Shown: positions 1-12,036, numbered from the stretch's first letter. The stretch: DNA of 64,000 nt from Magicicada septendecula (GCA_034769895.1 CM068368.1:689021877-689085876), one strand, 5' to 3'. Notes: generated from the sequence alone by a model not told the origin. Numbers and translations are program-made.

Positions 1-178
1 GTTATTACCATTGCATTATTATTACCATATTCTGCTACTATAGGTTCATTAACAGGCAAATATTTGTCATCAATATACACATTGTTTGTCACACAAGGTA
101 TGTTTTTAATTCTACCAGTTCTCTCACTATTTAAACTCTGTATTAACTCTTCATAATCTCTCTTCCCCTTAAATATTT

Positions 179-1048
179 CTACCATTCTCTCTCTCTCTCA
201 TAATCACTTTCATCACCACAACATTTCATAATCTCACTCCATCCAGAGGGCAACACAACATTATTACAACATCTGGCTTTACCAGATACACAAAAATAAT
301 TTCTTTGACATTTAAAAGACCTTTTGTCTTCTACAAAAACTAACGAGGAACCTTTGTCCTCCAACACTACTGGTGAAACCTTTTCTTCACCTATCTCACA
401 AGAAAAATTTGCCCTCTTTTCACACTCTACACTTAAACTGTCTTCACACTCTCTCTCATTCTCATCGGCATTTGCTAACAACACTTCATTACTAAACTCT
501 ACTTCAACAAAATCTTCCTTATCACTCTCAACATTAATCTCCTTGTTCTCTACTACCACGTTTTTACACATATCATTATAATTCTGATTTGTTTTACATT
601 AAAAATTTTCGATTACCTTTTGTATTTGTTTATCAATTTTTTCTGACACTTGTTCTTTAATAGTGTTGAAACATTCATCCATCTCATTTAGACGTTTATT
701 CATACTGATTTCGAACTTAACATTTTGTGTATTCATTTCACATAAACGCTTATCAAATTTTTGGTCAATATTATTTATATCACCCTTTAACTCATGGAAT
801 TTGCTATTAATTGTATTAAATTTAACATCAGAATCACTCTTCTGTTCATTGAAAAGCAATTGCATCATTTTTATCATATCATTATCCTCAGATTGTTTAT
901 TTTTATTCATTACGGGTGGGGTTACCTGAATCACTGAGTCATCTATTTCATCTGACTTACTTGATTCTCTATTTTGAACTGGGATTGGGGTCGAATGGAC
1001 CTCCAACCCACTCATGACCGTTGATTCGGTCAAACTATTATTTTCCAT
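179..1048 (-). pseudogene. Array ORF1 (coiled-coil, gag-position), unit 0, broken
   Basis: Copy of the ORF described at 3793-4662, in the partial unit at the window start. It has about one break. It shares with the unit at 7408-8277 a Val where most units have Gly in the acidic N-terminal part, matching the A/A pairing of these units. An 88-codon and an 85-codon ORF on the other strand over this stretch are antisense shadows. Confidence 0.7.
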
Positions 1049-1193
1049 TTTTGTTTTATATTATTTTTACATATATAAATATGCCCAGTTTTGCTTTCAC
1101 AGTCTACAATTTACAACCTCGCCCCACTCCCAAATAACCCGTTCTGCAGCTTAATTATGTCTGGCGAATATACGTTATAAACCCTATACTCGA

Positions 1194-1211
1194 GTCCCTG
1201 TTCGGGCGCCA
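1194..1211 (-). promoter_or_regulatory. Primer-binding site (tRNA-Lys), copy 1
   Basis: The minus strand reads TGGCGCCCGAACAGGGAC two bases after the LTR. This is the 18-nt complement of the 3' end of tRNA-Lys(UUU), the primer known from lentiviruses and some Gypsy elements. It fixes the element's orientation and the 3' edge of the 5' LTR. Confidence 0.9.
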
Positions 1212-1213
1212 TT

Positions 1214-2329
1214 TGTAACTACTCACTTAATTCCTATTAATAATTAATTCTTACCTTAGGGTTTTCCCCAGAGTCGTACAGACGAAACTGCTGCAGAAAG
1301 GATTATTCGAGATACAAGGGGTAAAGATCAAATACACAGTTTGTGCTAAAACAAATTGCCTCTGGTTTATTATGCAAAATAACTACTTCGTCTCTCTTTC
1401 ATGACATTTAAAATTCTTATTTCTTTTCGTTAGATTAAATACTCGTTGAATGAGTAACAATTTGTAAAAATCAAACAAAGTAACAAAATGAATATTTCTT
1501 AATTAACTAGCTTATGACAACTATGGTATGCCACAACTATTTATTTTTAGCAATGAACCAATATGTGATGTAGCCACACACTCACACACATTCGTTCTTT
1601 GACTTTGTCATTCTATTTAAACCCCACTTTGAGATCTCTGAGGTACATTTAAGATTTACAATTTATTTATGTTGAATTATACTCTGGAGAAAAAGGTAAA
1701 ATATTGGTTAAAACTCAGTTAATACTTAACGTCTGAAGAACTCCGCTGTTTTGCACTTCTGCTGTGAATGCACTGGTTTTTTTTTCTTTGGTTAACACAC
1801 CATAAATTAGTTTTGACACTGTTTACCCGCGGGTACTGTTATTGATTATTTCGTATTAGGTTGATGCGCCACTATTATTTTAATCCACTTTAGAATAACA
1901 TTTCTTTTTATTTTGTCGGCCGACATAAATTTTCGAACACTTAGCTCGTTAAGGTTGACCGCGCGGCCATGAGTTGCAACTGGAACTCGGCCGCACGTTT
2001 TACTGTTTGTACAACTTTTAACACTGTTAATGCGTTGAAAGATAGGCCTACTCTTAATTACGGCCTATCTTGCACCCGAGGCCACCGTTTGAATTTAAAT
2101 CACCAACTTTACTGTCTGATGCTGCTTACTACTGTTCACTCTCTGATGACAAACTGCATACTGTGATTCACAAAAAGCCTGCTGCTGGGCCGGTTACGCA
2201 ATACGTCTGGGCAATTGTTTAGGCTAACTGTATGTAGGTTGTACTGGGGCTCCTCACAGGTGAAAGTTAACAATTTATTAATTACTGAATTAAAATTAAA
2301 ACTGGATCACACACTTCTGTACCGTTACA
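1214..2329 (-). repeat. Array LTR, copy 1 (1116 bp)
   Basis: It is bounded by the inverted hexamers TGTAAC and GTTACA. On the minus strand its 5' edge follows a poly-G tract and its 3' edge is two bases before a perfect primer-binding site; together these fix both ends. A TATA-like TTTAAATAG lies on the minus strand near 1615-1625, but no promoter is proven. Confidence 0.92.
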
Positions 2330-2381
2330 ATACCCCCCCCCCCAATAAGAGGTTGAAGGCCGAAGCGTTCAAACTCTTATT
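2330..2381 (-). promoter_or_regulatory. Hairpin plus poly-G polypurine tract, copy 1
   Basis: On the sense (minus) strand a hairpin (2344-2381; arms AATAAGAGTTTGAA and TTCAACCTCTTATT, one mismatch) has an inner GC pair closing a C(TTCG)G tetraloop. It is followed at once by 11 G, then TAT and the LTR. The G run sits where Gypsy elements have the polypurine tract that primes plus-strand DNA. The role of the hairpin is unknown. Confidence 0.8.
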
Positions 2382-3400
2382 GCCTAAACCCTAAGAGGAT
2401 CAGTGAGGATATGGCGCCACAACCCCCCTGAGCACTCTACTAAAATCATGGGTTCTTACCCCCCTAGTCCGGCGACTGTGGCACATTCAATTAAAAAATC
2501 AACATACGGCCTTCCATCACTCCATATCCCACAACTGATTTGTTTCCTCTTAGCCATACTGGTTCATTGACAAAGCAATGGCTCATTTTTTATTATAAAA
2601 TATCTCTTAACCCTAGAAAATAGTATTAACAAAACAATATAGGATATATACAATACAGGAGTACATATAAGTTCCAGTCAAAATGACGCATTAATTATAC
2701 AGAATTGCATTTACACAGAATTTCCTTCAGTTTTCAATTTTAAATGAATATTTTAATCATTATGTTTTTTTATCAATTATTTATTTTACCATTACAATCA
2801 AAATTCAGATCAAACTAGATTTAAAGTCATATTAAAAATTATCTTTTCAATTTATTTAATTACCTTTCATTAAATTTAACTCATATTGTTTTAATTAACA
2901 ATTTCAAAATTAATTACATTTTTCAAAATGATCCGACATAAAATATTACCTACATTATTCAAAAAATTTACATTCCTGTCTTCACATATGGAATTTCTTT
3001 TTATTTCATAATAGGATTTTCCTACTGGCAATGATTCAGCAGACTACAACACTTTTGTTATTGTCAACTCAGCTTCAACACCTCTGGCTGTAAACATTAG
3101 TCAAAACATACAACACACCTGTTTACATAAACGGTCGTCTGCCAGACTGGTGTTATAAACACTCCTTCAGTCTAAACATTCTGCTTACCTCACCTCTAAC
3201 ACCTGTACTGCACTTTTCAATTTTTTATAAATCTTTTAGTTAACAATTGTAATAATATAATAATTTTTATACAATTAATTTCACTATAATATATTTACAA
3301 ATCTTTATCATTATTATTTCAGTTTTATCACACTTCAATGTCCAAGGTTGCGAGGTCTGAACCGTAAAACAAAATATTTACAATTGTTCCTTTATGAAGT
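2382..3400 (-). other. Non-coding internal part of the array unit (first of six)
   Basis: About 1 kb of AT-rich DNA between ORF2 and the hairpin, repeated in every unit (near 5998-7015, 9611-10629, 13223-14241, 16821-17839 and 20419-21436). No ORF of note on either strand. Its position is where a pol-bearing element would carry pol. I see no pol remains in it. Confidence 0.75.
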
Positions 3401-3799
3401 TCAGCCTCCATCGTCAAAAATTAGTCTGGTCTTTATGTAACACTTTTCAATTTTATTGATACGCCACATATGGTTATTTTTTGTTTTATAACCACAAGAA
3501 CTTATTTTTTCCATTGTACCAAAACAATAATCTATAGGGTTACCCCCCAAAATTATCTTATCATAAATCAAGTTGACATCAGTATTATTTGTAAAGTCTC
3601 CGTCAGTGTTTTTTGTTATTACCATTGCATTATTATTACCATATTCTGCTACTATAGGTTCATTAACAGGCAAATATTTGTCATCAATATACACATTGTT
3701 TGTCACACAAGGTATGTTTTTAATTCTACCAGTTCTCTCACTATTTAAACTCTGTATTAACTCTTCATAATCTCTCTTCCCCTTAAATATTTCTACCAT
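3401..3799 (-). CDS. Array ORF2, unknown 132-aa protein
   Basis: It begins inside the end of ORF1 in another frame and ends with DDGG. Its start (MVEIFKGKRDYEEL) is colinear with a diverged relative at 23962-24400, which shows coding-like conservation across the junction. Composition is N- and I-rich with scattered Cys. I recognise no protease, RT or other domain. It could be a continuation of the gag-position product made by frameshifting. Confidence 0.5.
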   Translation of the reverse strand: MVEIFKGKRDYEELIQSLNSERTGRIKNIPCVTNNVYIDDKYLPVNEPIVAEYGNNNAMVITKNTDGDFTNNTDVNLIYDKIILGGNPIDYCFGTMEKISSCGYKTKNNHMWRINKIEKCYIKTRLIFDDGG

Positions 3800-4662
3800 T
3801 CTCTCTCTCTCTCATAATCACTTTCATCACCACAACATTTCATAATCTCACTCCATCCAGAGGGCAACACAACATTATTACAACATCTGGCTTTACCAGA
3901 TACACAAAAATAATTTCTTTGACATTTAAAAGACCTTTTGTCTTCTACAAAAACTAACGAGGAACCTTTGTCCTCCAACACTACTGGTGAAACCTTTTCT
4001 TCACCTATCTCACAAGAAAAATTTGCCCTCTTTTCACACTCTACACTTAAACTGTCTTCACACTCTCTCTCATTCTCATCGGCATTTGCTAACAACACTT
4101 CATTACTAAACTCTACTTCAACAAAATCTTCCTTATCACTCTCAACATTAATCTCCTTGTTCTCTACTACCACGTTTTTACACATATCATTATAATTCTG
4201 ATTTGTTTTACATTCAAAATTTTCGATTACCTTTTGTATTTGTTTATCAATTTTTTCTGACACTTGTTCTTTAATAGTGTTGAAACATTCATCCATCTCA
4301 TTTAGACGTTTATTCATACTGATTTCGAACTTAACATTTTGTGTATTCATTTCACATAAACGCTTATCAAATTTTTGGTCAATATTATTTATATCACCCT
4401 TTAACTCATGGAATTTGCTATTAATTGTATTAAATTTAACATCAGAATCACTCTTCTGTTCATTGAAAAGCAATTGCATCATTTTTATCATATCATTATC
4501 CTCAGATTGTTTATTTTTATTCATTACGGGTGGGGTTACCTGAATCCCTGAGTCATCTATTTCATCTGACTTACTTGATTCTCTATTTTGAACTGGGATT
4601 GGGGTCGAATGGACCTCCAACCCACTCATGACCGTTGATTCGGTCAAACTATTATTTTCCAT
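3793..4662 (-). CDS. Array ORF1, coiled-coil/Cys-rich protein in the gag position (289 aa)
   Basis: First large ORF after LTR, primer site and leader, so it holds the gag position. The start is the first ATG after the leader (MENNSLTES). Residues 1-50 are polar and acidic. Residues about 55-150 are a heptad-like coiled coil rich in K, E, N, I and M. Residues 160-225 are strongly acidic (NVESDKEDFVEVEF). The last 60 residues are Cys-rich (CQRNYFC, ARCCNN, MKCCGDESDYE). I see no capsid domain and no CCHC knuckle, so a Gag function is inferred from position only. The coiled-coil style resembles the N-terminal part of the Gags at 26773 and 48802. Its end overlaps the start of the next ORF in another frame, an arrangement LTR elements often use for frameshift or read-through. 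Confidence 0.7.
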   Translation of the reverse strand: MENNSLTESTVMSGLEVHSTPIPVQNRESSKSDEIDDSGIQVTPPVMNKNKQSEDNDMIKMMQLLFNEQKSDSDVKFNTINSKFHELKGDINNIDQKFDKRLCEMNTQNVKFEISMNKRLNEMDECFNTIKEQVSEKIDKQIQKVIENFECKTNQNYNDMCKNVVVENKEINVESDKEDFVEVEFSNEVLLANADENERECEDSLSVECEKRANFSCEIGEEKVSPVVLEDKGSSLVFVEDKRSFKCQRNYFCVSGKARCCNNVVLPSGWSEIMKCCGDESDYEREREW

Positions 4663-4807
4663 TTTTGTTTTATATTATTTTTACATCTATAAATATGCCC
4701 AGTTTTGCTTTCACAGTCTACAATTTACAACCTCGCCCCACTCCCAAATAACCCGTTCTGCAGCTTAATTATGTCTGGCGAATATACGTTATAAACCCTA
4801 TACTCGA

Positions 4808-4825
4808 GTCCCTGTTCGGGCGCCA
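4808..4825 (-). promoter_or_regulatory. Primer-binding site (tRNA-Lys), copy 2
   Basis: Identical 18-mer, two bases from LTR copy 2. Confidence 0.9.
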
Positions 4826-4827
4826 TT

Positions 4828-5944
4828 TGTAACTACTCACTTAATTCCTATTAATAATTAATTCTTACCTTAGGGTTTTTCCCAGAGTCGTACAGACGAA
4901 ACTGCTGCAGAAAGGATTATTCGAGATACAAGGGGTAAAGATCAAATACACAGTTTGTGCTAAAACAAATTGCCTCTGGTTTATTATGCAAAATAACTAC
5001 TTCGTCTCTCTTTCATGACATTTAAAATTCTTATTTCTTTTCATTAGATTAAATACTCGTTGAATGAGTAACAATTTGTAAAAATCAAACAAAGTAACAA
5101 AATGAATATTTCTTAATTAACTAGCTTATGACAACTATGGTATACCACAACTATTTATTTTTAGCAATGAACCAATATGTGATGTAGCCACACACTCACA
5201 CACATTCGTTCTTTGACTTTGTCGATCTATTTAAACCCCACTTTGAGATCTCTGAGGTACATTTAAGATTTACAATTTATTTATGTTGAATTATACTCTG
5301 GAGAAAAAGGTAAAATATTGGTTAAAACTCAGTTAATACTTAACGTCTGAAGAACTCCGCTGTTTTGCACTTCTGCTGTGAATGCACTGGTTTTTTTTTT
5401 CTTTGGTTAACACACCATAAATTAGTTTTGACACTGTTTACCCGCGGGTACTGTTATTGATTATTTCGTATTAGGTTGATGCGCCACTATTATTTTAATC
5501 CACTTTAGAATAAAATTTCTTTTTATTTTGTCGGCCGACATAAATTTTCGAACACTTAGCTCGTTAAGGTAGACCGCGCGGCCATGAGTTGCAACTGGAA
5601 CTCGGCCGCACGTTTTACTGTTTGTACAACTTTTAACACTGTTAATGCGTTGAAAGATAGGCCTACTCTTAATTACGGCCTATCTTGCACCCGAGGCCAC
5701 CGTTTGAATTTAAATCACCAACTTTACTGTCTGATGCTGCTTACTACTGTTAACTCTCTGATGACAAACTGCATACTGTGATTCACAAAAAGCCTGCTGC
5801 TGGGCCGGTTACGGAATACGTCTGGGCAATTGTTTAGGCTAACTGTATGTAGGTTGTACTGGGGCTCCTCACAGGTGAAAGTTAACAATTTATTAATTAC
5901 TGAATTAAAATTAAAACTGGATCACACACTTCTGTACCGTTACA
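4828..5944 (-). repeat. Array LTR, copy 2
   Basis: Same ends as copy 1, with one extra base in a T run. It shares several variants with copy 4 (for example CATTAG for CGTTAG, AAAATTTC for ACATTTC, AGGTAGACC for AGGTTGACC), which places it in the B half of the alternating dimer. Confidence 0.92.
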
Positions 5945-5997
5945 ATACCCCCCCCCCCCAATAAGAGGTTGAAGGCCGAAGCGTTCAAACTCTTATT
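5945..5997 (-). promoter_or_regulatory. Hairpin plus poly-G tract, copy 2
   Basis: Same hairpin (5960-5997) with a run of 12 G on the sense strand. Confidence 0.8.
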
Positions 5998-7015
5998 GCC
6001 TAAACCCTAAGAGGATCAGTGAGGATATGGCGCCACAACCCCCCTGAGCACTCTACTAAAATCATGGGTTCTTACCCCCCTAGTCCGGCGACTGTGGCAC
6101 ATTCAATTAAAAAATCAACATACGGCCTTCCATCACTCCATATCCCACAACTGATTTGTTTCCTCTTAGCCATACTGGTTCATTGACAAAGCAATGGCTC
6201 ATTTTTTATTATAAAATATCTCTTAACCCTAGAAAATAGCATTAACAAAACAATATAGGATATATACAATACAGGAGTACATATAAGTTCCAGTCAAAAT
6301 GATGCATTAATTATACAGAATTGCATTTACACAGAATTTCCTTCAGTTTTCAATTTTAAATGAATATTTTAATCATTATGTTTTTTTATCAATTATTTAT
6401 TTTACCATTACAATCAAAATTCAGATCAAACTAGATTTAAAGTCATATTAAAAATTATCTTTTCAATTTATTTAATTACCTTTCATTAAATTTAACTCAT
6501 ATTGTTTTAATTAACAATTTCAAAATTAATTACATTTTTCAAAATGATCCGACATAAAATATTACCTACATTATTCAAAAAATTTACATTCCTGTCTTCA
6601 CATATGGAATTTCTTTTTATTTCATAATAGGATTTTCCTACTGGCAATGATTCAGCAGACTACAACACTTTTGTTATTGTCAACTCAGCTTCAACACCTC
6701 TGGCTGTAAACATTAGTCAAAACATACAACACACCTGTTTACATAAACGGTCGTCTGCCAGACTGGTGTTATAAACACTCCTTCAGTCTAAACATTCTGC
6801 TTACCTCACCTCTAACACCTGTACTGCACTTTTCAATTTTTTATAAATCTTTTAGTTAACAATTGTAATAATATAATAATTTTTATACAATTAATTTCAC
6901 TATAATATATTTACAAATCTTTATCATTATTATTTCAGTTTTATCACACTTCAATGTCCAAGGTTGCGAGGTCTGAACCGTAAAACAAAATATTTATAAT
7001 TGTTCCTTTATGAAG

Positions 7016-7414
7016 TTCAGCCTCCATCGTCAAAAATTAGTCTGGTCTTTATGTAACACTTTTCAATTTTATTGATACGCCACATATGGTTATTTTTTGT
7101 TTTATAACCACAAGAACTTATTTTTCCATTGTACCAAAACAATAATCTATAGGGTTACCCCCCAAAATTATCTTATCATAAATCAAGTTGACATCAGTAT
7201 TATTTGTAAAGTCTCCGTCAGTGTTTTTTGTTATTACCATTGCATTATTATTACCATATTCTGCTACTATAGGTTCATTAACAGGCAAATATTTGTCATC
7301 AATATACACATTGTTTGTCACACAAGGTATGTTTTTAATTCTACCAGTTCTCTCACTATTTAAACTCTGTATTAACTCTTCATAATCTCTCTTCCCCTTA
7401 AATATTTCTACCAT
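7016..7414 (-). CDS. Array ORF2 region, unit 2
   Basis: Homologous stretch of the 132-aa ORF, shorter as an open frame here. Confidence 0.4.
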
Positions 7415-8277
7415 TCTCTCTCTCTCTCATAATCACTTTCATCACCACAACATTTCATAATCTCACTCCATCCAGAGGGCAACACAACATTATTACAACA
7501 TCTGGCTTTACCAGATACACAAAAATAATTTCTTTGACATTTAAAAGACCTTTTGTCTTCTACAAAAACTAACGAGGAACCTTTGTCCTCCAACACTACT
7601 GGTGAAACCTTTTCTTCACCTATCTCACAAGAAAAATTTGCCCTCTTTTCACACTCTACACTTAAACTGTCTTCACACTCTCTCTCATTCTCATCGGCAT
7701 TTGCTAACAACACTTCATTACTAAACTCTACTTCAACAAAATCTTCCTTATCACTCTCAACATTAATCTCCTTGTTCTCTACTACCACGTTTTTACACAT
7801 ATCATTATAATTCTGATTTGTTTTACATTAAAAATTTTCGATTACCTTTTGTATTTGTTTATCAATTTTTTCTGACACTTGTTCTTTAATAGTGTTGAAA
7901 CATTCATCCATCTCATTTAGACGTTTATTCATACTGATTTCGAACTTAACATTTTGTGTATTCATTTCACATAAACGCTTATCAAATTTTTGGTCAATAT
8001 TATTTATATCACCCTTTAACTCATGGAATTTGCTATTAATTGTATTAAATTTAACATCAGAATCACTCTTCTGTTCATTGAAAAGCAATTGCATCATTTT
8101 TATCATATCATTATCCTCAGATTGTTTATTTTTATTCATTACGGGTGGGGTTACCTGAATCACTGAGTCATCTATTTCATCTGACTTACTTGATTCTCTA
8201 TTTTGAACTGGGATTGGGGTCGAATGGACCTCCAACCCACTCATGACCGTTGATTCGGTCAAACTATTATTTTCCAT
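7408..8277 (-). pseudogene. Array ORF1, unit 2, broken
   Basis: Equivalent of 3793-4662, with about one break, as in unit 0. The same lesion pattern in alternating units supports duplication of a two-unit block rather than independent decay. Confidence 0.7.
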
Positions 8278-8422
8278 TTTTGTTTTATATTATTTTTACA
8301 TATATAAATATGCCCAGTTTTGCTTTCACAGTCTACAATTTACAACCTCGCCCCACTCCCAAATAACCCGTTCTGCAGCTTAATTATGTCTGGCGAATAT
8401 ACGTTATAAACCCTATACTCGA

Positions 8423-8440
8423 GTCCCTGTTCGGGCGCCA
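8423..8440 (-). promoter_or_regulatory. Primer-binding site (tRNA-Lys), copy 3
   Basis: Identical 18-mer, two bases from LTR copy 3. Confidence 0.9.
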
Positions 8441-8442
8441 TT

Positions 8443-9558
8443 TGTAACTACTCACTTAATTCCTATTAATAATTAATTCTTACCTTAGGGTTTTCCCCAG
8501 AGTCGTACAGACGAAACTGCTGCAGAAAGGATTATTCGAGATACAAGGGGTAAAGATCAAATACACAGTTTGTGCTAAAACAAATTGCCTCTGGTTTATT
8601 ATGCAAAATAACTACTTCGTCTCTCTTTCATGACATTTAAAATTCTTATTTCTTTTCGTTAGATTAAATACTCGTTGAATGAGTAACAATTTGTAAAAAT
8701 CAAACAAAGTAACAAAATGAATATTTCTTAATTAACTAGCTTATGACAACTATGGTATGCCACAACTATTTATTTTTAGCAATGAACCAATATGTGATGT
8801 AGCCACACACTCACACACATTCGTTCTTTGACTTTGTCATTCTATTTAAACCCCACTTTGAGATCTCTGAGGTACATTTAAGATTTACAATTTATTTATG
8901 TTGAATTATACTCTGGAGAAAAAGGTAAAATATTGGTTAAAACTCAGTTAATACTTAACGTCTGAAGAACTCCGCTGTTTTGCACTTCTGCTGTGAATGC
9001 ACTGGTTTTTTTTTCTTTGGTTAACACACCATAAATTAGTTTTGACACTGTTTACCCGCGGGTACTGTTATTGATTATTTCGTATTAGGTTGATGCGCCA
9101 CTATTATTTTAATCCACTTTAGAATAACATTTCTTTTTATTTTGTCGGCCGACATAAATTTTCGAACACTTAGCTCGTTAAGGTTGACCGCGCGGCCATG
9201 AGTTGCAACTGGAACTCGGCCGCACGTTTTACTGTTTGTACAACTTTTAACACTGTTAATGCGTTGAAAGATAGGCCTACTCTTAATTACGGCCTATCTT
9301 GCACCCGAGGCCACCGTTTGAATTTAAATCACCAACTTTACTGTCTGATGCTGCTTACTACTGTTCACTCTCTGATGACAAACTGCATACTGTGATTCAC
9401 AAAAAGCCTGCTGCTGGGCCGGTTACGCAATACGTCTGGGCAATTGTTTAGGCTAACTGTATGTAGGTTGTACTGGGGCTCCTCACAGGTGAAAGTTAAC
9501 AATTTATTAATTACTGAATTAAAATTAAAACTGGATCACACACTTCTGTACCGTTACA
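8443..9558 (-). repeat. Array LTR, copy 3
   Basis: Matches copy 1 at every diagnostic site I checked (TTTTCCCCAGAG, GTATGCCAC, GTCATTCTATT). It belongs to the A half of the dimer. Confidence 0.92.
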
Positions 9559-9610
9559 ATACCCCCCCCCCCAATAAGAGGTTGAAGGCCGAAGCGTTCA
9601 AACTCTTATT
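9559..9610 (-). promoter_or_regulatory. Hairpin plus poly-G tract, copy 3
   Basis: Same hairpin (9573-9610) with a run of 11 G. Confidence 0.8.
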
Positions 9611-10629
9611 GCCTAAACCCTAAGAGGATCAGTGAGGATATGGCGCCACAACCCCCCTGAGCACTCTACTAAAATCATGGGTTCTTACCCCCCTAGTCCG
9701 GCGACTGTGGCACATTCAATTAAAAAATCAACATACGGCCTTCCATCACTCCATATCCCACAACTGATTTGTTTCCTCTTAGCCATACTGGTTCATTGAC
9801 AAAGCAATGGCTCATTTTTTATTATAAAATATCTCTTAACCCTAGAAAATAGTATTAACAAAACAATATAGGATATATACAATACAGGAGTACATATAAG
9901 TTCCAGTCAAAATGACGCATTAATTATACAGAATTGCATTTACACAGAATTTCCTTCAGTTTTCAATTTTAAATGAATATTTTAATCATTATGTTTTTTT
10001 ATCAATTATTTATTTTACCATTACAATCAAAATTCAGATCAAACTAGATTTAAAGTCATATTAAAAATTATCTTTTCAATTTATTTAATTACCTTTCATT
10101 AAATTTAACTCATATTGTTTTAATTAACAATTTCAAAATTAATTACATTTTTCAAAATGATCCGACATAAAATATTACCTACATTATTCAAAAAATTTAC
10201 ATTCCTGTCTTCACATATGGAATTTCTTTTTATTTCATAATAGGATTTTCCTACTGGCAATGATTCAGCAGACTACAACACTTTTGTTATTGTCAACTCA
10301 GCTTCAACACCTCTGGCTGTAAACATTAGTCAAAACATACAACACACCTGTTTACATAAACGGTCGTCTGCCAGACTGGTGTTATAAACACTCCTTCAGT
10401 CTAAACATTCTGCTTACCTCACCTCTAACACCTGTACTGCACTTTTCAATTTTTTATAAATCTTTTAGTTAACAATTGTAATAATATAATAATTTTTATA
10501 CAATTAATTTCACTATAATATATTTACAAATCTTTATCATTATTATTTCAGTTTTATCACACTTCAATGTCCAAGGTTGCGAGGTCTGAACCGTAAAACA
10601 AAATATTTACAATTGTTCCTTTATGAAGT

Positions 10630-11028
10630 TCAGCCTCCATCGTCAAAAATTAGTCTGGTCTTTATGTAACACTTTTCAATTTTATTGATACGCCAAATAT
10701 GGTTATTTTTTGTTTTATAACCACAAGAACTTATTTTTTCCATTGTACCAAAACAATAATCTATAGGGTTACCCCCCAAAATTATCTTATCATAAATCAA
10801 GTTGACATCAGTATTATTTGTAAAGTCTCCGTCAGTGTTTTTTGTTATTACCATTGCATTATTATTACCATATTCTGCTACTATAGGTTCATTAACAGGC
10901 AAATATTTGTCATCAATATACACATTGTTTGTCACACAAGGTATGTTTTTAATTCTACCAGTTCTCTCACTATTTAAACTCTGTATTAACTCTTCATAAT
11001 CTCTCTTCCCCTTAAATATTTCTACCAT
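10630..11028 (-). CDS. Array ORF2, unit 3 (132 aa)
   Basis: Open and the same as unit 1, apart from Ile for Met in NNHMWRIN. Confidence 0.5.
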   Translation of the reverse strand: MVEIFKGKRDYEELIQSLNSERTGRIKNIPCVTNNVYIDDKYLPVNEPIVAEYGNNNAMVITKNTDGDFTNNTDVNLIYDKIILGGNPIDYCFGTMEKISSCGYKTKNNHIWRINKIEKCYIKTRLIFDDGG

Positions 11029-11891
11029 TCTCTCTCTCTCTCATAATCACTTTCATCACCACAACATTTCATAATCTCACTCCATCCAGAGGGCAACACA
11101 ACATTATTACAACATCTGGCTTTACCAGATACACAAAAATAATTTCTTTGACATTTAAAAGACCTTTTGTCTTCTACAAAAACTAACGAGGAACCTTTGT
11201 CCTCCAACACTACTGGTGAAACCTTTTCTTCACCTATCTCACAAGAAAAATTTGCCCTCTTTTCACACTCTACACTTAAACTGTCTTCACACTCTCTCTC
11301 ATTCTCATCGGCATTTGCTAACAACACTTCATTACTAAACTCTACTTCAACAAAATCTTCCTTATCACTCTCAACATTAATCTCCTTGTTCTCTACTACC
11401 AAGTTTTTACACATATCATTATAATTCTGATTTGTTTTACATTCAAAATTTTCGATTACCTTTTGTATTTGTTTATCAATTTTTTCTGACACTTGTTCTT
11501 TAATAGTGTTGAAACATTCATCCATCTCATTTAGACGTTTATTCATACTGATTTCGAACTTAACATTTTGTGTATTCATTTCACATAAACGCTTATCAAA
11601 TTTTTGGTCAATATTATTTATATCACCCTTTAACTCATGGAATTTGCTATTAATTGTATTAAATTTAACATCAGAATCACTCTTCTGTTCATTGAAAAGC
11701 AATTGCATCATTTTTATCATATCATTATCCTCAGATTGTTTATTTTTATTCATTACGGGTGGGGTTACCTGAATCCCTGAGTCATCTATTTCATCTGACT
11801 TACTTGATTCTCTATTTTGAACTGGGATTGGGGTCGAATGGACCTCCAACCCACTCATGACCGTTGATTCGGTCAAACTATTATTTTCCAT
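11022..11891 (-). CDS. Array ORF1, unit 3 (289 aa)
   Basis: Open along its length and almost identical to unit 1. I see one amino-acid difference (KNLVVEN for KNVVVEN). Confidence 0.65.
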   Translation of the reverse strand: MENNSLTESTVMSGLEVHSTPIPVQNRESSKSDEIDDSGIQVTPPVMNKNKQSEDNDMIKMMQLLFNEQKSDSDVKFNTINSKFHELKGDINNIDQKFDKRLCEMNTQNVKFEISMNKRLNEMDECFNTIKEQVSEKIDKQIQKVIENFECKTNQNYNDMCKNLVVENKEINVESDKEDFVEVEFSNEVLLANADENERECEDSLSVECEKRANFSCEIGEEKVSPVVLEDKGSSLVFVEDKRSFKCQRNYFCVSGKARCCNNVVLPSGWSEIMKCCGDESDYEREREW

Positions 11892-12036
11892 TTTTGTTTT
11901 ATATTATTTTTACATCTATAAATATGCCCAGTTTTGCTTTCACAGTCTACAATTTACAACCTCGCCCCACTCCCAAATAACCCGTTCTGCAGCTTAATTA
12001 TGTCTGGCGAATATACGTTATAAACCCTATACTCGA

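Noticed and set aside
324-929. Recurring plus-strand ORFs of 85 and 88 codons in each array unit (also 92 and 65 codons nearby)
   Set aside because: They lie antisense to ORF1/ORF2 or within the LTR, and their Ser/Phe/Ile-rich composition is what the opposite strand of an acidic/Lys-rich frame gives.
1194-1211. A tRNA-Lys gene fragment
   Set aside because: Only the 18-nt 3' complement is present, placed exactly at an LTR edge; it is a primer site, not a tRNA gene.
1969-2166. 65-codon plus-strand ORF repeated in every array LTR as a gene
   Set aside because: It is inside the LTR on the non-sense strand, and its conservation follows from near-identity of the units.
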